A stretch of DNA of 64,000 nucleotides, from assembly GCF_014805625.2 (NCBI RefSeq), contig NW_023998455.1:5996103-6060102 (forward strand), read 5' to 3'. The notes below the pieces were generated by a model, which was given only the letters and a program-made list of their open reading frames with translations, had not been told where the DNA came from and did not search any database. Of the stretch, positions 25,462 to 40,121 are shown piece after piece. A program made the translations under genes and the position numbers. Positions within the stretch are counted from its first letter, which is position 1; each line of letters opens with the position of its first letter. This stretch comes from Glossina fuscipes. Lineage: Eukaryota; Arthropoda; Insecta; Diptera; Glossinidae.

Positions 25462-28400
25462 ATGTTATATTGTCCGCCTAATGTAACCTTCTCTCAAATC
25501 TGGATTAATCATGGCATTTCTCATTGTTTTATGGATACTGTTGGCGCGGCTATATGCTGTGGGTTTATTTTAATTTCCGGTGGCATCCAATTATTAATGT
25601 ATCATAGATATGCCACTCGTATAACGGATCCTACACTTATATCCAGATCACGCTTATATGCCTTGCAATTACTTTTGATATGCCTTTTCCCAATTTTGCA
25701 ATTAATACGGTTTATTTTAAATGCCAGCATATATACGGATAGTGCTATTTATGGTTATATGGTGAGTTTGATAAACTTGCGAAAATTATATTCGTTTCCT
25801 TATCATAATCATAATCATTAAAAAGAACGCATACTCGGTCTAAGAGGAAAACAAAAAGGGGAATAATTATGCCATTAACTGCACAGTTAACTGCGTAAGA
25901 TTAACGCAGTTAAACTTGTGGATTTTTATAGTCGGAGGAGGAGTAAAAAATTCCAAATAAGTAAAGTTGACAGCAAATGTCTCAAATCGAACTAGAGTAC
26001 TCCTCTTCTGAATAGGCAAATCAAACAATTACACATTTCTTATTGGAATAATGTTGAACTGTGTAATTATTAATAGCGGGAGAAATTCTTCTCAAAATAT
26101 ACAAATTTGGTTCCGTGCACATAGATTAAATAAATTCCATCACTTTTGCATAAATACATTTGATAAATTTTGTTCTTTTAACCATTTGGGAATTGTATAT
26201 TTTCATATCTACATATTTCATATATGCAGATACTTTCTACCATATTGATATGTCTGGCATATCCATTTTCTGTGTGTTTGATTTTAAAAGAGCGACACTA
26301 TCAGCTGCCGTCAGTACCAACACGAGGTCATGGCTTGATTTTGTTAGTTTTCTGGACATTGGCTTTCATTAATGAGTCGTTGGCTTTTATTAATTTGAAA
26401 CATGAGGATTGGTGGTTTCACATGAAAACGTAAGTTTTGTCAAAAGTGACTATGCAAAGCTCTAATGATTTTTTGATCAATTTCTATATTAGCCGTAAGG
26501 ATGAAATTGAAATGGGTTTGTTTATAACGCGTTATATAACCGCTTTGCTAATTTTTGTGCTGGGGCTTAAAGCGCCAGGCATCACTTTCCCCTACAACTC
26601 GCAACCGGAGTGGGACGAAGAAAGGCAAAGAAACACCACGGATAACATACAAACCGGTTCAGCGTTTCGTAACGCTTTCAAAAAGCTTCGTAAGCTTTTC
26701 CCTTATTTGTGGCCGAAAAAAGAGCTATTTTTACAAATATCGGTTGTGATTTGTCTCTTGCTATTAGTTGGCGGACGTGTTGTGAAACTCTTTCTACCTA
26801 TATATCGAAAAAAATTAGGTCAGTTACTTGTGTGAAAAGTTAAAAAAAAAAACGCAAACGTATTTTTTACACAATTTTAGTGGACAGTTTGACGATCGAA
26901 CCCATAACATTCCGTTGGGATTTCGTTTTAATATATGTGGGTTTGTCATTCATCCAAGGCGGTGGTACCGGCTCCATGGGCTTATTTAACAATTTACGTT
27001 CGTTTTTGTGGATACGAGTTCAACAATATACGACACGAGAAATTCAAGTGGATTTGTTTCAACATTTACATCATTTGTCGTTACGCTGGCATCTGCAACG
27101 TAAAACTGGGGAAGTTTTGCGTGTTATGGACCGTGGTACCGATTCCATTAATAACTTGTTGAATTATATATTGTTTTCGATCGCTCCAACCATAGCGGAC
27201 TTGTTAGTAGCTGTGATATTTTTCATTTACGCTTTTAATTGGTGGTTCGGTTTGATTGTATTTTTAACTATGTTCTTGTATATCTGTAAGTATTGAGAAA
27301 ATTTCGCATAAAAAATTATTGATAAACATGCTTGTTTCAGTGGCGACTATTATGGTAACTGAATGGCGAACAAAATTCCAAAGGCGTATGAATTTAGCTG
27401 ACAACGAGCAAAGAGCCCGTAGTGTAGATTCCTTATTAAATTTTGAAACCGTTAAGTATTATGGGGCCGAACAATATGAAGTTAAAGCCTATCGAGAGGC
27501 TATTTTAAAATATCAAGTTAGTAACAATTTTTTTTAAATATTGAATATTTATTTATAATTTCGAACTTTATCATTTTAGAAAGAGGAATTCCTAAGTCTC
27601 ACCACTTTAAATATCTTAAACACTTCACAGAACGTAATATTGTGTTTGGGTCTGCTATCTGGCTCTATGTTGTGTATATATTTAGTTGTTCATCATCAAA
27701 CTTTGACTGTAGGCGACTTCGTTTTATTCTTTACTTATTTGATGGATTTATATATGCCATTGAATTGGTTCGGGACTTATTATAGAGCCATACAAAAGAA
27801 TTTTGTCGATATGGAAAATATGTTCGATTTACTTAAAGAGGAAGAGGAAATTGTAGACGCTCCTGGCAGTGTTCCTCTTCTAACAGCTGGTGGTAGCATC
27901 GAGTTCAGCAATGTTACCTTCGGCTATTCACCCGAGAAAACCGTTCTACGTAATGTTAGCTTTACAGTGCCGTCGGGAAAAACTGTAGCTATTGTAGGAC
28001 CTTCTGGCGCCGGTAAAAGCACTATTGTAAGGTTATTGTTTAGATTTTACGACGTACAAACGGGATGTATACTAATCGACGGTCAGAATATTAAACTTGT
28101 TACTCAGCAAAGTTTAAGACAAGCCATCGGTGTTGTGCCTCAAGACACGGTGCTCTTTAATAACACCATTTTTTATAACATACAATATGGTAATATTGGA
28201 GCCGATTCTGCTGAAGTTTATGAAGCTGCTCGTCTGGCTGATATACACGAACGCATTCGTAGTTTTCCCGACGGTTACGAGACAAAAGTGGGCGAAAGGG
28301 GCTTGCGATTAAGCGGTGGAGAGAAACAACGAGTCGCTATAGCTCGCACTTTATTGAAATCACCAATAATGGTTCTATTGGATGAAGCCACATCAGCCTT

Positions 28401-28722
28401 AGATACTCATACCGAGCGTAATATACAAGCAGCTTTGAGTCGTGTCTGTGCTAACAGAACCACTATCGTTATAGCGCATCGTCTCTCGACCATCATTAAT
28501 GCTGATGAAATTTTAGTTCTCAAAGATGGCATGATAGCTGAGAAAGGTCGCCACGACGATTTGTTGCAACGTGACGGCGGTCTTTACGCGGGTATGTGGC
28601 AAGAGCAACTAAAAAATCTTGAAATCCATAAAGATTCGCAAGAAGATTCATCAAATGGTAGCGGGGGCGAAAACGTAAACGCAATTTCGAGAGCAGGGCA
28701 TGCCCATGGTGGCGCAAACTAG
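25462..28722 (+). CDS. Hmt-1: ABCB6/HMT-1-type ABC half transporter
   Basis: ATP-driven half transporter of the ABCB6/heavy-metal-tolerance family, which acts as a homodimer in organelle membranes on porphyrin or metal-thiol conjugates (family knowledge). Exons: 25462-25761, 26230-26429, 26493-26818, 26881-27285, 27341-27516 and 27580-28722, all in frame, giving 849 aa; human ABCB6 is about 842. An N-terminal multi-span extension, typical of ABCB6, precedes a six-helix ABC membrane domain. The nucleotide-binding domain has Walker A GPSGAGKS (609-616), signature LSGGE (713-717), Walker B LLDEAT (735-740) and the H-loop His at 769. All catalytic motifs are intact. The start was chosen as the first ATG after a TTTCAG acceptor; an earlier in-frame codon at 25381 lies in intron sequence. 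An AATAAA follows at 28786. Confidence 0.93.
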
Positions 28723-30961
28723 TGTAAATAAGGGTGGAATGGTTTCAGATTTTATTGCGTAGTATTACGTTTTCTTTTTTATCAAAATAAAATTCCTAAA
28801 TGTAAATTTATGATCTGGCCTTATGCTGGAAAAGCGCATATACATAAGAGAAATATCTTTTACAATTAATATAAAAAAATTTTCTAGAAATAAATCCAGC
28901 TTACTACAATAAAGCCCTAATATTTCTATAAAATAGCAATACAAACATTTTTTATTCAAAAAATTTTTTTTGTTCATATATTCTAAATATATATAATTGA
29001 AAATATGACTTGCCTTCTTTAAAAGAGAATATGTAATGAGAGCTTAGTTTAAGGCTGTCTCTTAAGAAAATCCTATAAGTGCCATTATGGCGTCAGTGTT
29101 CAAATTTGAAGTCCAATCCATTGGGTATTGAATTAATTATTAAAAAAATATTTATGTAAAGATCTTTTTCTAATACCACAATCGGTCTTTTCTGAGCAAA
29201 TTCGAGAAGATGACGATTAATTTCATCATCACAAAATACTAATACCCTTCGATAAATGGATTACGATGATAAAGGAAAATGAAAAATTTTTAGAAAATTA
29301 CAAATATTCAAATAGAAAATTGATTCTATAAGTAAAATTTGATGGCTGGTGTCGCCGAACTGTATGAAGTGAAAAGAAAAAAGACAACTGTCATTAAACA
29401 ATTTTGCTGCATTTTGCTTTTTCCTTCAGTAGACTCGACAATTCTCATATATTTATATATCAGCGCGCCATTCCGGCTGGTAAGTGATTTCACGCCACAT
29501 AACTACTGCACATTTTCATATCTATCACATAATAATTGCGAGCAATTTTATAACATACACATGAACTTGAAGATGTGTCATATTAAAGGCAAAGATCAGG
29601 CGAGAGAAACTTAGCCCTTCTCGACCATTTTAAATAATATGAATTACGAAAGGTCAATAACATGAACTAAATACGAAAGGAAACACGTACAGCTACGAAA
29701 AAATGATGTGAACTAAAAAAATGAGAGGAAAAAAAGAAACAAAATTTAATTAAAAAAACAGACAAAACTCTCTTAAAAATTGCGAAGAGTACTTCTTAAG
29801 CTAAAGGAACTGTATGCTGATAATTAATTATACGAGTAACTTAGTTCGACTTCTTTGACTAACAATCACTGATCAGTACGCGTTGAGATTGCGAATAAAA
29901 CGGACGCGATATTTTTCAAAATATAAATCAGAATTAAGCCTAAAAATTATTTTCATATAATAAATAGTTTATGTTTCTTAATCTCTACAACATATACATA
30001 AATATATACATATGTACATATATATATGCTAAACGAAGAAGAAAAAAAAGAATAGTCAAGTTGAAGCTCTTTTTTTCGTGGAAATCTTTTTTACCAAACA
30101 ACGACCTAAATACAAAAACATTGTTGCGAAGTGTTATCAGTAATTATTTCGTTGGTTGTTGTCGTCGTTCAAAACTAACGAAAATTTAAGTATCGAAAAA
30201 TATTCCAAATCGTATTTTTTTTTTTTTTGTTTTCTTTTTTTCGGTGATATATTTTTAACATGAAGCATTATCAGTACTCAGTATTAGTGTGTATGTAAAA
30301 TTGAAAAAATAAATTTTATATTTAAAATTTTTATAAATATATATTTAATATATATTTAATAATAATATATTATAATTATATATATTTATGTATAATTTTT
30401 AAAGTAAAAAGCAATTACCTTTTTATTTTGTAAAATAAAAGCCCGAATAACTCGAGATTTTAGTAGGAAAAAAGAAATAGAAGCAGAAGAAGAAAAAAGA
30501 AGAGACCCAAAAAATCATTTTAGGTTTAAAATAAATAGACTATGACACAAATAAATTCTTTTAAGCATAAAGAATGTTTTTTTAATGAAAAGAAGAGTAA
30601 AATTATCTCGAAATAATATATAATAATGTTTTATTTATTTAATATCATTGAAGAAAATTTATTAAAAAAAACATTAATTTATTATAAATTCATTGAATAT
30701 GTGAATAACGCTACCAAAGCAATAATGATTTTTCTCCACTTATTTTTATACTTTTGTTTTACAAAATTCGCCTCTTTTTGAACACATCTTCAAACAAATC
30801 TTAAATACAACACAAAAATAAAAAAAAGATATTTATATATATGTACAAACATACATATATATATATATATTCTTTCCCTTTCCCATTTGAAAATTGTTAA
30901 GTTTCGAATTTCAAAAATAAGTTTAATCTAAATATTTACAAAATAAATCTGAGTTAAGTTC
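28723..30961 (+). other. intergenic, AT-rich
   Basis: Holds the ABC transporter poly-A signal (28786-28791) and very AT-rich spacer with short TA runs (about 30335-30390 and 30850-30870). I see no supported gene. The cv-d promoter, and perhaps a 5' exon, should lie here. Confidence 0.6.
28786..28791 (+). terminator. AATAAA poly-A signal of the ABC transporter gene
   Basis: Canonical hexamer 64 bp after the TAG stop at 28720-28722. Confidence 0.7.
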
Positions 30962-33900
30962 ATGTATTTAGTAAAAACAAAAAACAAAAGAAAAAACAAA
31001 AAAAAAAATTACATTAAATTCGTTATAGATTTGTTCCTCATCATGCCCGCCCCGCTACTTGCCTTTAATATCATTAACATAAATAAGCAAATGCTGTATG
31101 AGTACGTGGGAACGGTACATGTGGGGGCAAAAGCACCGCAAGACGAAGAATTGCCAGCACCGCCGACTTCCGGTTGGATTGTGCGGGGCAAATTAACGTT
31201 ACAAAGACAAAGCAATAGCACTCTGGCAGCCGCAGTAAGTACTTCTTTTTTTTTTTGAACAGGAAAACATTATTTTGATTTCTTTTACACACAAACACAC
31301 ACACACTTATATGTAGGCGTATATACATGTATATGCAAAGTATTATTTTTCCGATTTGCTCTTCCATATCCCTCTAATTAAAAAATAATGTAATCGCAAA
31401 TTACACACACGTACACTATTTTAATAATCAATTAAATCAATTAGAATTTTTTTTTTTGTTTTTCTATCATAACTTTAACTTAAATCGATTAATTGACTGA
31501 TTGATGATTGATGATGGGGTCACCGCTTTTTTTTAAATCAATTCATTTATCATTTTTGGTTTTGTATTTTCTTCTCAATATTCCGTGGAATGATTCTCTG
31601 TAAAATATATAATTGACCCTTTACGATATGATACATATATACGTACATATACATATATAATACATAATATATTTTATACATATTTAAATGAAAGCATCGG
31701 AAAAAAGTAAAATAAAAAAAAAAATAAAAAATGTAATCATCAACGAAAAGATTTGTCTGTTTGGTTGCTTGCTTGCCTTCTTTTTATCACCATCTTATTA
31801 TTAATAACAAGCACATGCACACAAAAGAACTTCATATATGTCTGATAAGAGCTCAATAATGCATAGTTCAGAATTTCAAATCGTTTCTCGCTCTTCAAAA
31901 AACCTCCGACAGATTTATTCCCTTTTTTCTTTTTGCTTCTTTCCTCCATCGGTTTCCGTCTCTTTCGTTCACACGCGGATTTCTTATCATCATTACAAAC
32001 AGCTGTTCCCATATCTCCATAGGGAACATACACTTTAAAGTCGATTAAAAATGCTCCCTTACAATATAATGATCTTCATGTGCATGCACATTTCCTATGA
32101 CAATTCCCTTTAGATAAAACAGAACGTATGTAAACAGAAGAATGCTGGAAACGCGTATGCCTTCAGTATGAAACAACACTTACTTACTAATAAACACAGG
32201 TACAATGTAAAATACTTTGCAACATGTCCATGGCAATTATTATGTATATATATGTGTATATGTATTCATGACGATTTTGCGTGCGATATTTCTCTATCTT
32301 TTGTCTAAAAATTCTGAGAGAGAGAAAAAGCAATTTGTGATAATGCAGAGCATAAAACCACACACATGTCTTTGCTTATTACTTTCACTTTTCAAGCACA
32401 GATTATGAATATATGCTCTTTCTCTCACTAATACACTTATGCCAAAGGCAATGACTATGCATATAGATCAGTTACTTTATACTTTGATTCGCTAAAGAAA
32501 AAATGGGGAACAACAAAAGCAGTGACGAGCAGTTATGCCATCTGTCTGACAAAGCCTTCGTTTGTGTTTTCTTTTTTTTTAATATGTGAGAGGAGAGAAT
32601 GTCTCCTATTCGTGTGACATGGTGACTGTCAGAAAGAAGAGAGAAAAGAAGATGAACTAGGGAGACATTCGCCGCAGCCGAGTGAGTTTGTGTTCAATCG
32701 TTCTGTTATGCCTTCACGGACTAAGCACTCATCATGGCTACAACCAGAGAATACTCTACAGCTCTTGAGATTTAAACATGTGAAGACTGACTTGGCAGGC
32801 GCGTGTTTTGCCTACATGGCTGCTTAGGCGCTTAAAGTCGTGCCTGTAGAAGACAAAATTCTAAAGCAATCTTCTTCTTACTTTTGCCTGCAACTTACGA
32901 TCCAGTGGAGGTATTCTCAAGAAAGTGTGACCCAAGCATACATTGCATCTATCTACAAACTCAATTCAACTATGTTTCCGAATAAATTTTTCGATTGAAT
33001 TTCATACTTCACTTGATCGCTAGCAGACTTTTATCAATTGCAATCCGAATTTGAATTATAATATTTGTTCAGCAATTAATTATATCCGCTTTCTATCTTG
33101 ATTTGTGCGGCTAAGAAAATTCCACAAAAAATGCGTTCAATCTACGCAAATTGATATAGATACGTGTTTAGGTATTTAGATCACTGGTATCTCGGAAGCA
33201 AGGATAGATAGAAAAAATCGAATGTAGCTACGCTTGAGGATGATTAATTCCAATCTGCCAATATTTCACGTCCGATCACCTTAGAATAAAAGTCATTGTT
33301 TTGAAAAACGATTATCTTCGCTTGGTCGAGCTCAATATCGGCCTACGGTAGTTAGGGGCGAGTCTGTAATCTGTTCTAAAGCATCGGCCTTTAGTTAGTC
33401 TGTGCTGGCCCTCGGACGTTTGAACTGGTGGTGGGCATGGCCAAATATTTCAATTTTCTTAGAGGTGCAGTAGGATGACCTATAGAACATGGGTGGAAAT
33501 TTACGGCTTTGTAATTGCTTTGGTATATACGTGTGATGAGTGAACGAGTCAAAATGCAGAGGCGGTTTCGGTTGATGTTGAACGGCACACTTGACTTTTG
33601 ACTGCTTCAGTCCAGTTTCAAAACCATGTTCATACAAGAACTCCTAAAGTTTTTGACGAACTTCAAGGCGATATTATGAGTTTTGCGAATAAGAGAATAT
33701 TCCTTACAGACATTGCATAGACGGACGTGTCCACATAAGCGTAAAATTTGACATTGGGTCTTGTAAACGTTTTAACGAAAGGAATATAATCACGATCCTT
33801 TAGCATTGGGTGTAATAAGGTGACCATATAACACTTTTACGACGTTTTATTAACATGAACGGCATCTTCTGCAAGAAGCTCGACAGAAAAGGTACCTGAA

Positions 33901-36900
33901 GATTAAAAAAGTTTATTCACAGTTTATTATTTAGAAAGTTACGAAGTAAAGAAAATATATTGAAATTTAATGAAATAAATGTGTAAATACTTGTCTCTTC
34001 TTAGCTTGTTATTGACGATGTTACGCTTAATAACTCGGGTGAAAAGTTTTTGCAAAATAAGGAAATGTATCCGGCTTATAAGCCATTCAAGATTGTACTG
34101 AAACCAGATGGCAGCGTCTCTCATTTGTTTTTCAAAGAAGCGGATCCCATATGGTCGACAAATTTTAAACGAGCCATTGCCGCAATGCTGCAATTCCAAA
34201 TCAAAAAGTCGGGCGCATTTGTAGTAGACGAGGTCAGCATTCAACTGCAAAGAGTTTTCATATAATAGTTAAGAAAAAAAGAAAAAATTTTCTCTTACAT
34301 CTCTTATCAGATTGGTATACACGGTGAATGCTCTACGGAATACTTCATATCCAATAAGACTAATTATATATCAATACGTAAGACACCAGAACTTAGTACC
34401 TGTAAACCACATGCCGAATCCATACATGTGATACGTAGCAATGTGCCGACCAATACATGTAAATTTGATTTTCAACAGAATGTCATCAGTGGTAATGAAG
34501 CTATATACGGTATGCTACCACATCCAGAGAATGGTTATTTCTTAAGTATGGCTCACGTAAAGGGTTCCTCTTTGATACACACTTTCGAATCGACCGGTGA
34601 AGCTCAATTCATTAATTCTGAGTAAGTAACGCGCGCTCGTATGCGACGACATTTTAGCAAACAGTTTCGAAAATATCATATCTTGCATTAGATTACTTTT
34701 GAATTTTTTGAATGAAACGACCATCGATAACCCAATTGATATTGAGACTTCTATGTCCACGGAAGTTTGTGGTCTGCAATTGCTGCCCGTAGAATTGAAC
34801 GATCCGACTGGCAGCCGATATCCTCAGCAGCAGGAAAATTTAATTGCTGAAGCCTCGCGTTTATTAGACAGCTTAGCTGAGGGCCTAGAGAGTACGAATT
34901 TTAAGTTTAGTGAGCCTTATGATTCTACAGTATCCGATGTTATTAAGCTATTAACCGAGATGGAATATGAATCCTTGGAGAAACTGTATACGGAAGTTGA
35001 TATTGGTACCTCATACCGTCAAGAAACTATACGCAATATATTTCATGAAATTATACCGAGAATCGGTACTAAAGCGTCAGTCTTTCTAACACGTTATCTG
35101 GTTGTGGAGAAAGAAATAAAATCGACTATAGCGGTACAACTTTTAGTTTCCATGCCATTTCATATATTCGAATTATCACATGATTTAGTGAAAGGTTGTG
35201 AAGTATTCTTAACTTTGGGACCTGATAGACCTGATGTAAGGCAGGCAGCCATCTTAAGCTTTGCAACATTAATTTACAATGTACACGAGGCCGGTCGCAT
35301 TAATAAAGACGCCTTTGAGGACTACGTGCAAAAATATTTCAATTTCTATTTGAGTAAGTGCCATCGATTCAAATCTTAGAATCCAACGAATTGAATTATG
35401 AATTGAATCAATATTTTTAGATGCTCGCGACTATGACAACAAAATGTTATATTTGCAAGGCTTAAGTAATCTACAAGTAGGTAATGTGGCAAACTATTTG
35501 GACCCGATTGTTAGCAATGGTGAAGAAAATCAAGACATTAAGTTTTTGGCCGCTTGGACGACACTTTCGGTAGCCCAAGACAGAGCTGAAAGGGTATTAA
35601 AGCTTTAAACTTTAAACTTTTTTAAATCGAATAAATTCGAAAATTGAATCGAAAAATTCGTTATCAACAGATTTATGAAATTTATTGGCCAATCTTTGAA
35701 TCACGTAATGCCAGCCTAGAATTGAGGGTGGCTGCTTTAACCCTCCTCTTAATATCGAATCCGACAGCAGCCCGTCTAATTAGCATACATCGAATTATAC
35801 AGAGCGAAACCGATCCGCATATGATTAACTATTATCGTACCACCATAACCAGTATATCGGAGACAACTTATCCTTGCTATCAAAATTTGTAAGTAACAAC
35901 GCTATAATATTAAGCGCTCTGCACGAGAACATTTTTATTTCTTCCTTTCTTAGGAGACGCCTCCTATCCTACATGCATCGTCATTTGCCGCAAAAGCCCG
36001 AGCCACGTTATTGGATAAGCGGGAATTACATATTCGATTATCGTGACTCTAAATTCGGTATTGGAGCTATGTTACAAGTTTTCTTGGTGGGTGATCCCAA
36101 ATCAGATTTACCCGTAGTGGCTTACTTACAGTTTGATACCGAGGCTTTGGGCAAATTCACTGGCCAATTAGCGGTAACTTAAATGCTTCAATTTAAATGG
36201 ACCAAATTTTTGCAAGGCTTTTTTCCTATTCCTTCATTTTAGTTATACATTAAGGCTCGAGGTTTACCTGATACTTTATTCAAAACTTATATGAAAACCA
36301 ATGGCGATCCACGGAAATATGCGAACATACGAGACTTATTGAAATTGTTGGATGCTCCGATCATTGATACGAAACCTTTGCATTTAGAATTCATACTGAA
36401 AATGGAGGGCAAAGCCGTGCTGTCTTATTACTTGAACGCGAAATCGTATCAGAAGTTGACGTATCGCGACAGTCAGTTTCCTATTTCTAGAATTTCTACG
36501 TAAATGCAAATTGTAATCATTCATTCATTCATTTCAATTCCAGTTATTGATCGAATTAGCTTTCTAATTAAGGCAGACAGTCATATTAATATGCAAACGG
36601 TACGATGGCCATTTATGACTAAATACGAAGTGCCCACCGTTTTAGGTACGACGGCCGATGTTTTGCTCCAAACTACGGTATTGACGTCATTGCGCGGCAA
36701 TATAACGCAATATCATCATCCTAATACAATGAAATCATCTTTAGAGATTGATGCTCGCTACCTATCGTACGCTTCGTGTCGCAGTCGAAGCTACAATCCT
36801 TTTCTTAACTTGGATCACGAAATCAAACGTGAACAGGGCTTTGTAGTCTATGTACCGTTAAATTTAGGTCTAAATTATTATGCCAACTCTTGCTTAGAGT

Positions 36901-39900
36901 ACGCCTTTAATCGTCCTGAAAATCTTACCAGCGGCTTAGCATTTAAGTCCAGATCGGTTACATCGACCCGGGGATTAATTACGAAATCAGCCAATGAACC
37001 ATTCGAAGAAATCATGTATCCTGAACGGCAGCATGACGTGGTACGTATAATACGAAATAAAATGTACTTCTTTTACTCTGTTACTCTGCTCAGCGAAAAA
37101 TTGCAATTAAATAAGACGAACAATTTTGAAAATTATTTCAAATATAAAATTTTGCATATTTTCGAAATCTTTTCAATAACTAAACATTTGATTTGATTAT
37201 AAAAAATTTTATTTCCGAAAAATAGTTTCAATTATTAAAATATGAGATCAAAGACTTGGGTATGGCCATGGCAATCAATACAAATCTTAATGAGCTAAAC
37301 AAGTATCGAGGCATGCTCTTAAAATCCGAGTTTATGGAGAAGTGAGCAAAACTGCCAACATTCATATATAATAAAATAATTTTTAAATTGAAACATTTTG
37401 CAGTGGATTTTCGCGTAACATGATTATCAATTTTTTAATGTACGTATTTGGGGTGGCTCAGCTCAGTTCCATACATTTAGGTCATGATCGTAATTTCACA
37501 TTATTAGTATCTAATGATCAATATACACGCGTAAGCATAGCATCTCTCTTTATCATCCATCTTTCCCATTATAATATTGATATATTTATTTTGCAGATTG
37601 AAGGAGCGATTTGCTCGGCCGATGAATTAATGGCAAACGATACACTATCGCGACATATTAATTTCACTTTAACGCATACGAACGATCCTCAATTAGACGA
37701 GAGTATGCACAAATGGCTTATCAATATGTATGTATTATCCTCGAAGAAAACAAATTGGTTTAATTTGAAAGTTCAACGAATTACCGCCGATCTCTCTACT
37801 GCATTGCAAACCGATTGGAAGGTATTTTTCAAACACTTTCTTTTCTAGTTTCTAATTTTATTTAAAAAAGCAAAAAAAAAAAAAAAACAAAAATCAAATT
37901 TAAATTACATAACAAACATTCAAATTTACACATATATATTTCCTTTCCCGCGCTCTTGATATCTATTTATATAAATTAGAAGCAAAAAAAAAAAAAAATG
38001 ATGCCGATATTTAGAAATTATTCTTTAGCTTCAAGTTCCTGCTCGGCTTTGATCAAAGTCAGAATGCCCTCCTGCAAAGTCTTGATTAACTCGAACTCAG
38101 TTACACCCAAACGCTTCCTATTAGACACATCCATGATCCCATCTTCAATGGCTGTATGCTCGCCGCCAGTACCACGTATCTGTAGATTTAATTCTGCTGC
38201 CATGCCATTCAAACGATCTTGGTCACGGGATAAGAGAGGCAAACGTATATGCACCGAAACGCGCATTGTCGTGCCTAGATTTGTGGGACAAACAGTTACA
38301 TTACCGTATAAAGGATGACGCATGAAAGTGATAGTTTTTTCCAATTCCGTTAGACCTTTTATTAAGCGATTATAAACGTCACCTAAATCTCCACATTTAG
38401 CCATCGATATTATACGCAAATGATCTTCCTCATTTACCCATATGAGAAAAGTTTCGGCCGGATTATAAAAAATGCCACGACCTACCGGCCAAAATCTATA
38501 GCATCCAGCCGCTTGTAAATATTCATCGCCTCTGCGAAATAAGATATGACGTTTAACCATTTCTTCTTGAGTTTCGGGTGAGATGTCCTTCAACGAATGA
38601 TAGGCACCGGCTAATTCACCATCGAACGAATCAGTCGAGGCCTTTACTTTTTCCTCAATCTCAAGGAATTGCTTTTCACGTAACTTCATAAAAAACGGAA
38701 AGCCCTCAATGTTGCGAGCTACGCGAATACGGGTCGAAAGTATATATTTCTTCTCGGGATCCATATTTTCAATTTCGTCCGGATTGCCAAATTCTGCCTC
38801 GGGCTGTAATTGCTCTTTATCAGTTTCCAATTGGCCGTGATAGTCACGTATGACGGGATCGAAAAGTTTATTGAACATTTCATACGATTCTACATCAGCG
38901 GCATATACTCCGCATGATGAATTATGGAAGGTCAAACCGGATTGTATGCAATCTAAAAGAGACGCTTCTACCGGCGGAGGAGTTGTCAATTTCAGATATT
39001 CGTCCAAAATTTCCCGCGTAAGATATTTGCGTAACAACGAACCGGTATGCTCTTCATCTTCAACGAGTTTTTTGAAACCTTCTTCAAGCAGTTCGGCAAT
39101 TTCTTCAGGCGATTTTTTGCTAATCATAAAAAGACAAAAAAAAAATTGAAAAAAAATGAAAAAATCATTATTCGCGGAATTGTATATAAAAAAGATGTGT
39201 GTGTGGGTGTGTGTGTTTTACATTTGATCCTTCAAACGCTCGAGGTCTTGTTCCAACTTGCTAATCGTTTTATTAGCCTCTTCTAAATCAGCCTTCATAG
39301 CGTCAAATTGGGTATCGTCGGGACATGATTCGCACATGAACTTGCGCACAAAGCGTATTGCATCATCCGGTTTATTTTGCTCCTCATAAAGCTTAATTAA
39401 AGCTTTACTTAGAGCATCGATAACGCCAGCTCTCTCCAAGTACTTACGATATTGTACACGTTTCGATTCAATCTGCAATTTATAAGAATAATAAGGCAAT
39501 CGATAAAACATGATTCATTTACTCTTAAGCTTACCGACGACATTTTCGCAGAACATTCGCAAAATAACTATCTTTTATTTCTTTTCTTTTTATATCTGTT
39601 TGCAAACGGAAAAAAAACAACTAAAAAATTTTTCAATTTTTTCTCCAAAAAAAATTCATAAAACTTTTCAAAAAAATTTGTGGCAATGACTTGAAAAGCA
39701 AACAATACAAGATTTTGATTCGAAAGCAATATCGATTTAATAGCACAGTAGTTAGTTACGTAGTATCTATCTATATATATATATATATATATATGTAAAG
39801 ACGGCAACAGCAACGGCAACGGCAAAGGCAATTTAACTAAATGCACAAAATCATAACAAAAATTGAAAAAACAACGGCTACAATGCAACACGCACGCAAT

Positions 39901-40090
39901 ATTATTTCATAGCGGTTTACTTAGCTTAGCACTAATAACAAAGAAAATACATTAAAAGTCCTGCTATGGCTGCTGCTGCTGCTACTGCTGAAAGTTAGTT
40001 TTATTATCACTTACATGATATTATTATTATTATTGATGAGGTAGCATGCATGTCCTTGCTGCAATTCATTATAAATTAAAGTCAGAGAGC

Positions 40091-40121
<31 letters not shown>

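Noticed and set aside
29339..29614. 91-codon + frame between the ABC and cv-d genes, considered as a cv-d 5' exon
   Set aside because: No signal peptide and no donor in a phase that leads into 31043; composition is that of spacer.
38018..39543. Single fused MYCBP-arginine kinase protein
   Set aside because: The MYCBP-like frame ends in a clear stop at 39218 and the kinase has its own ATG and full N-domain.
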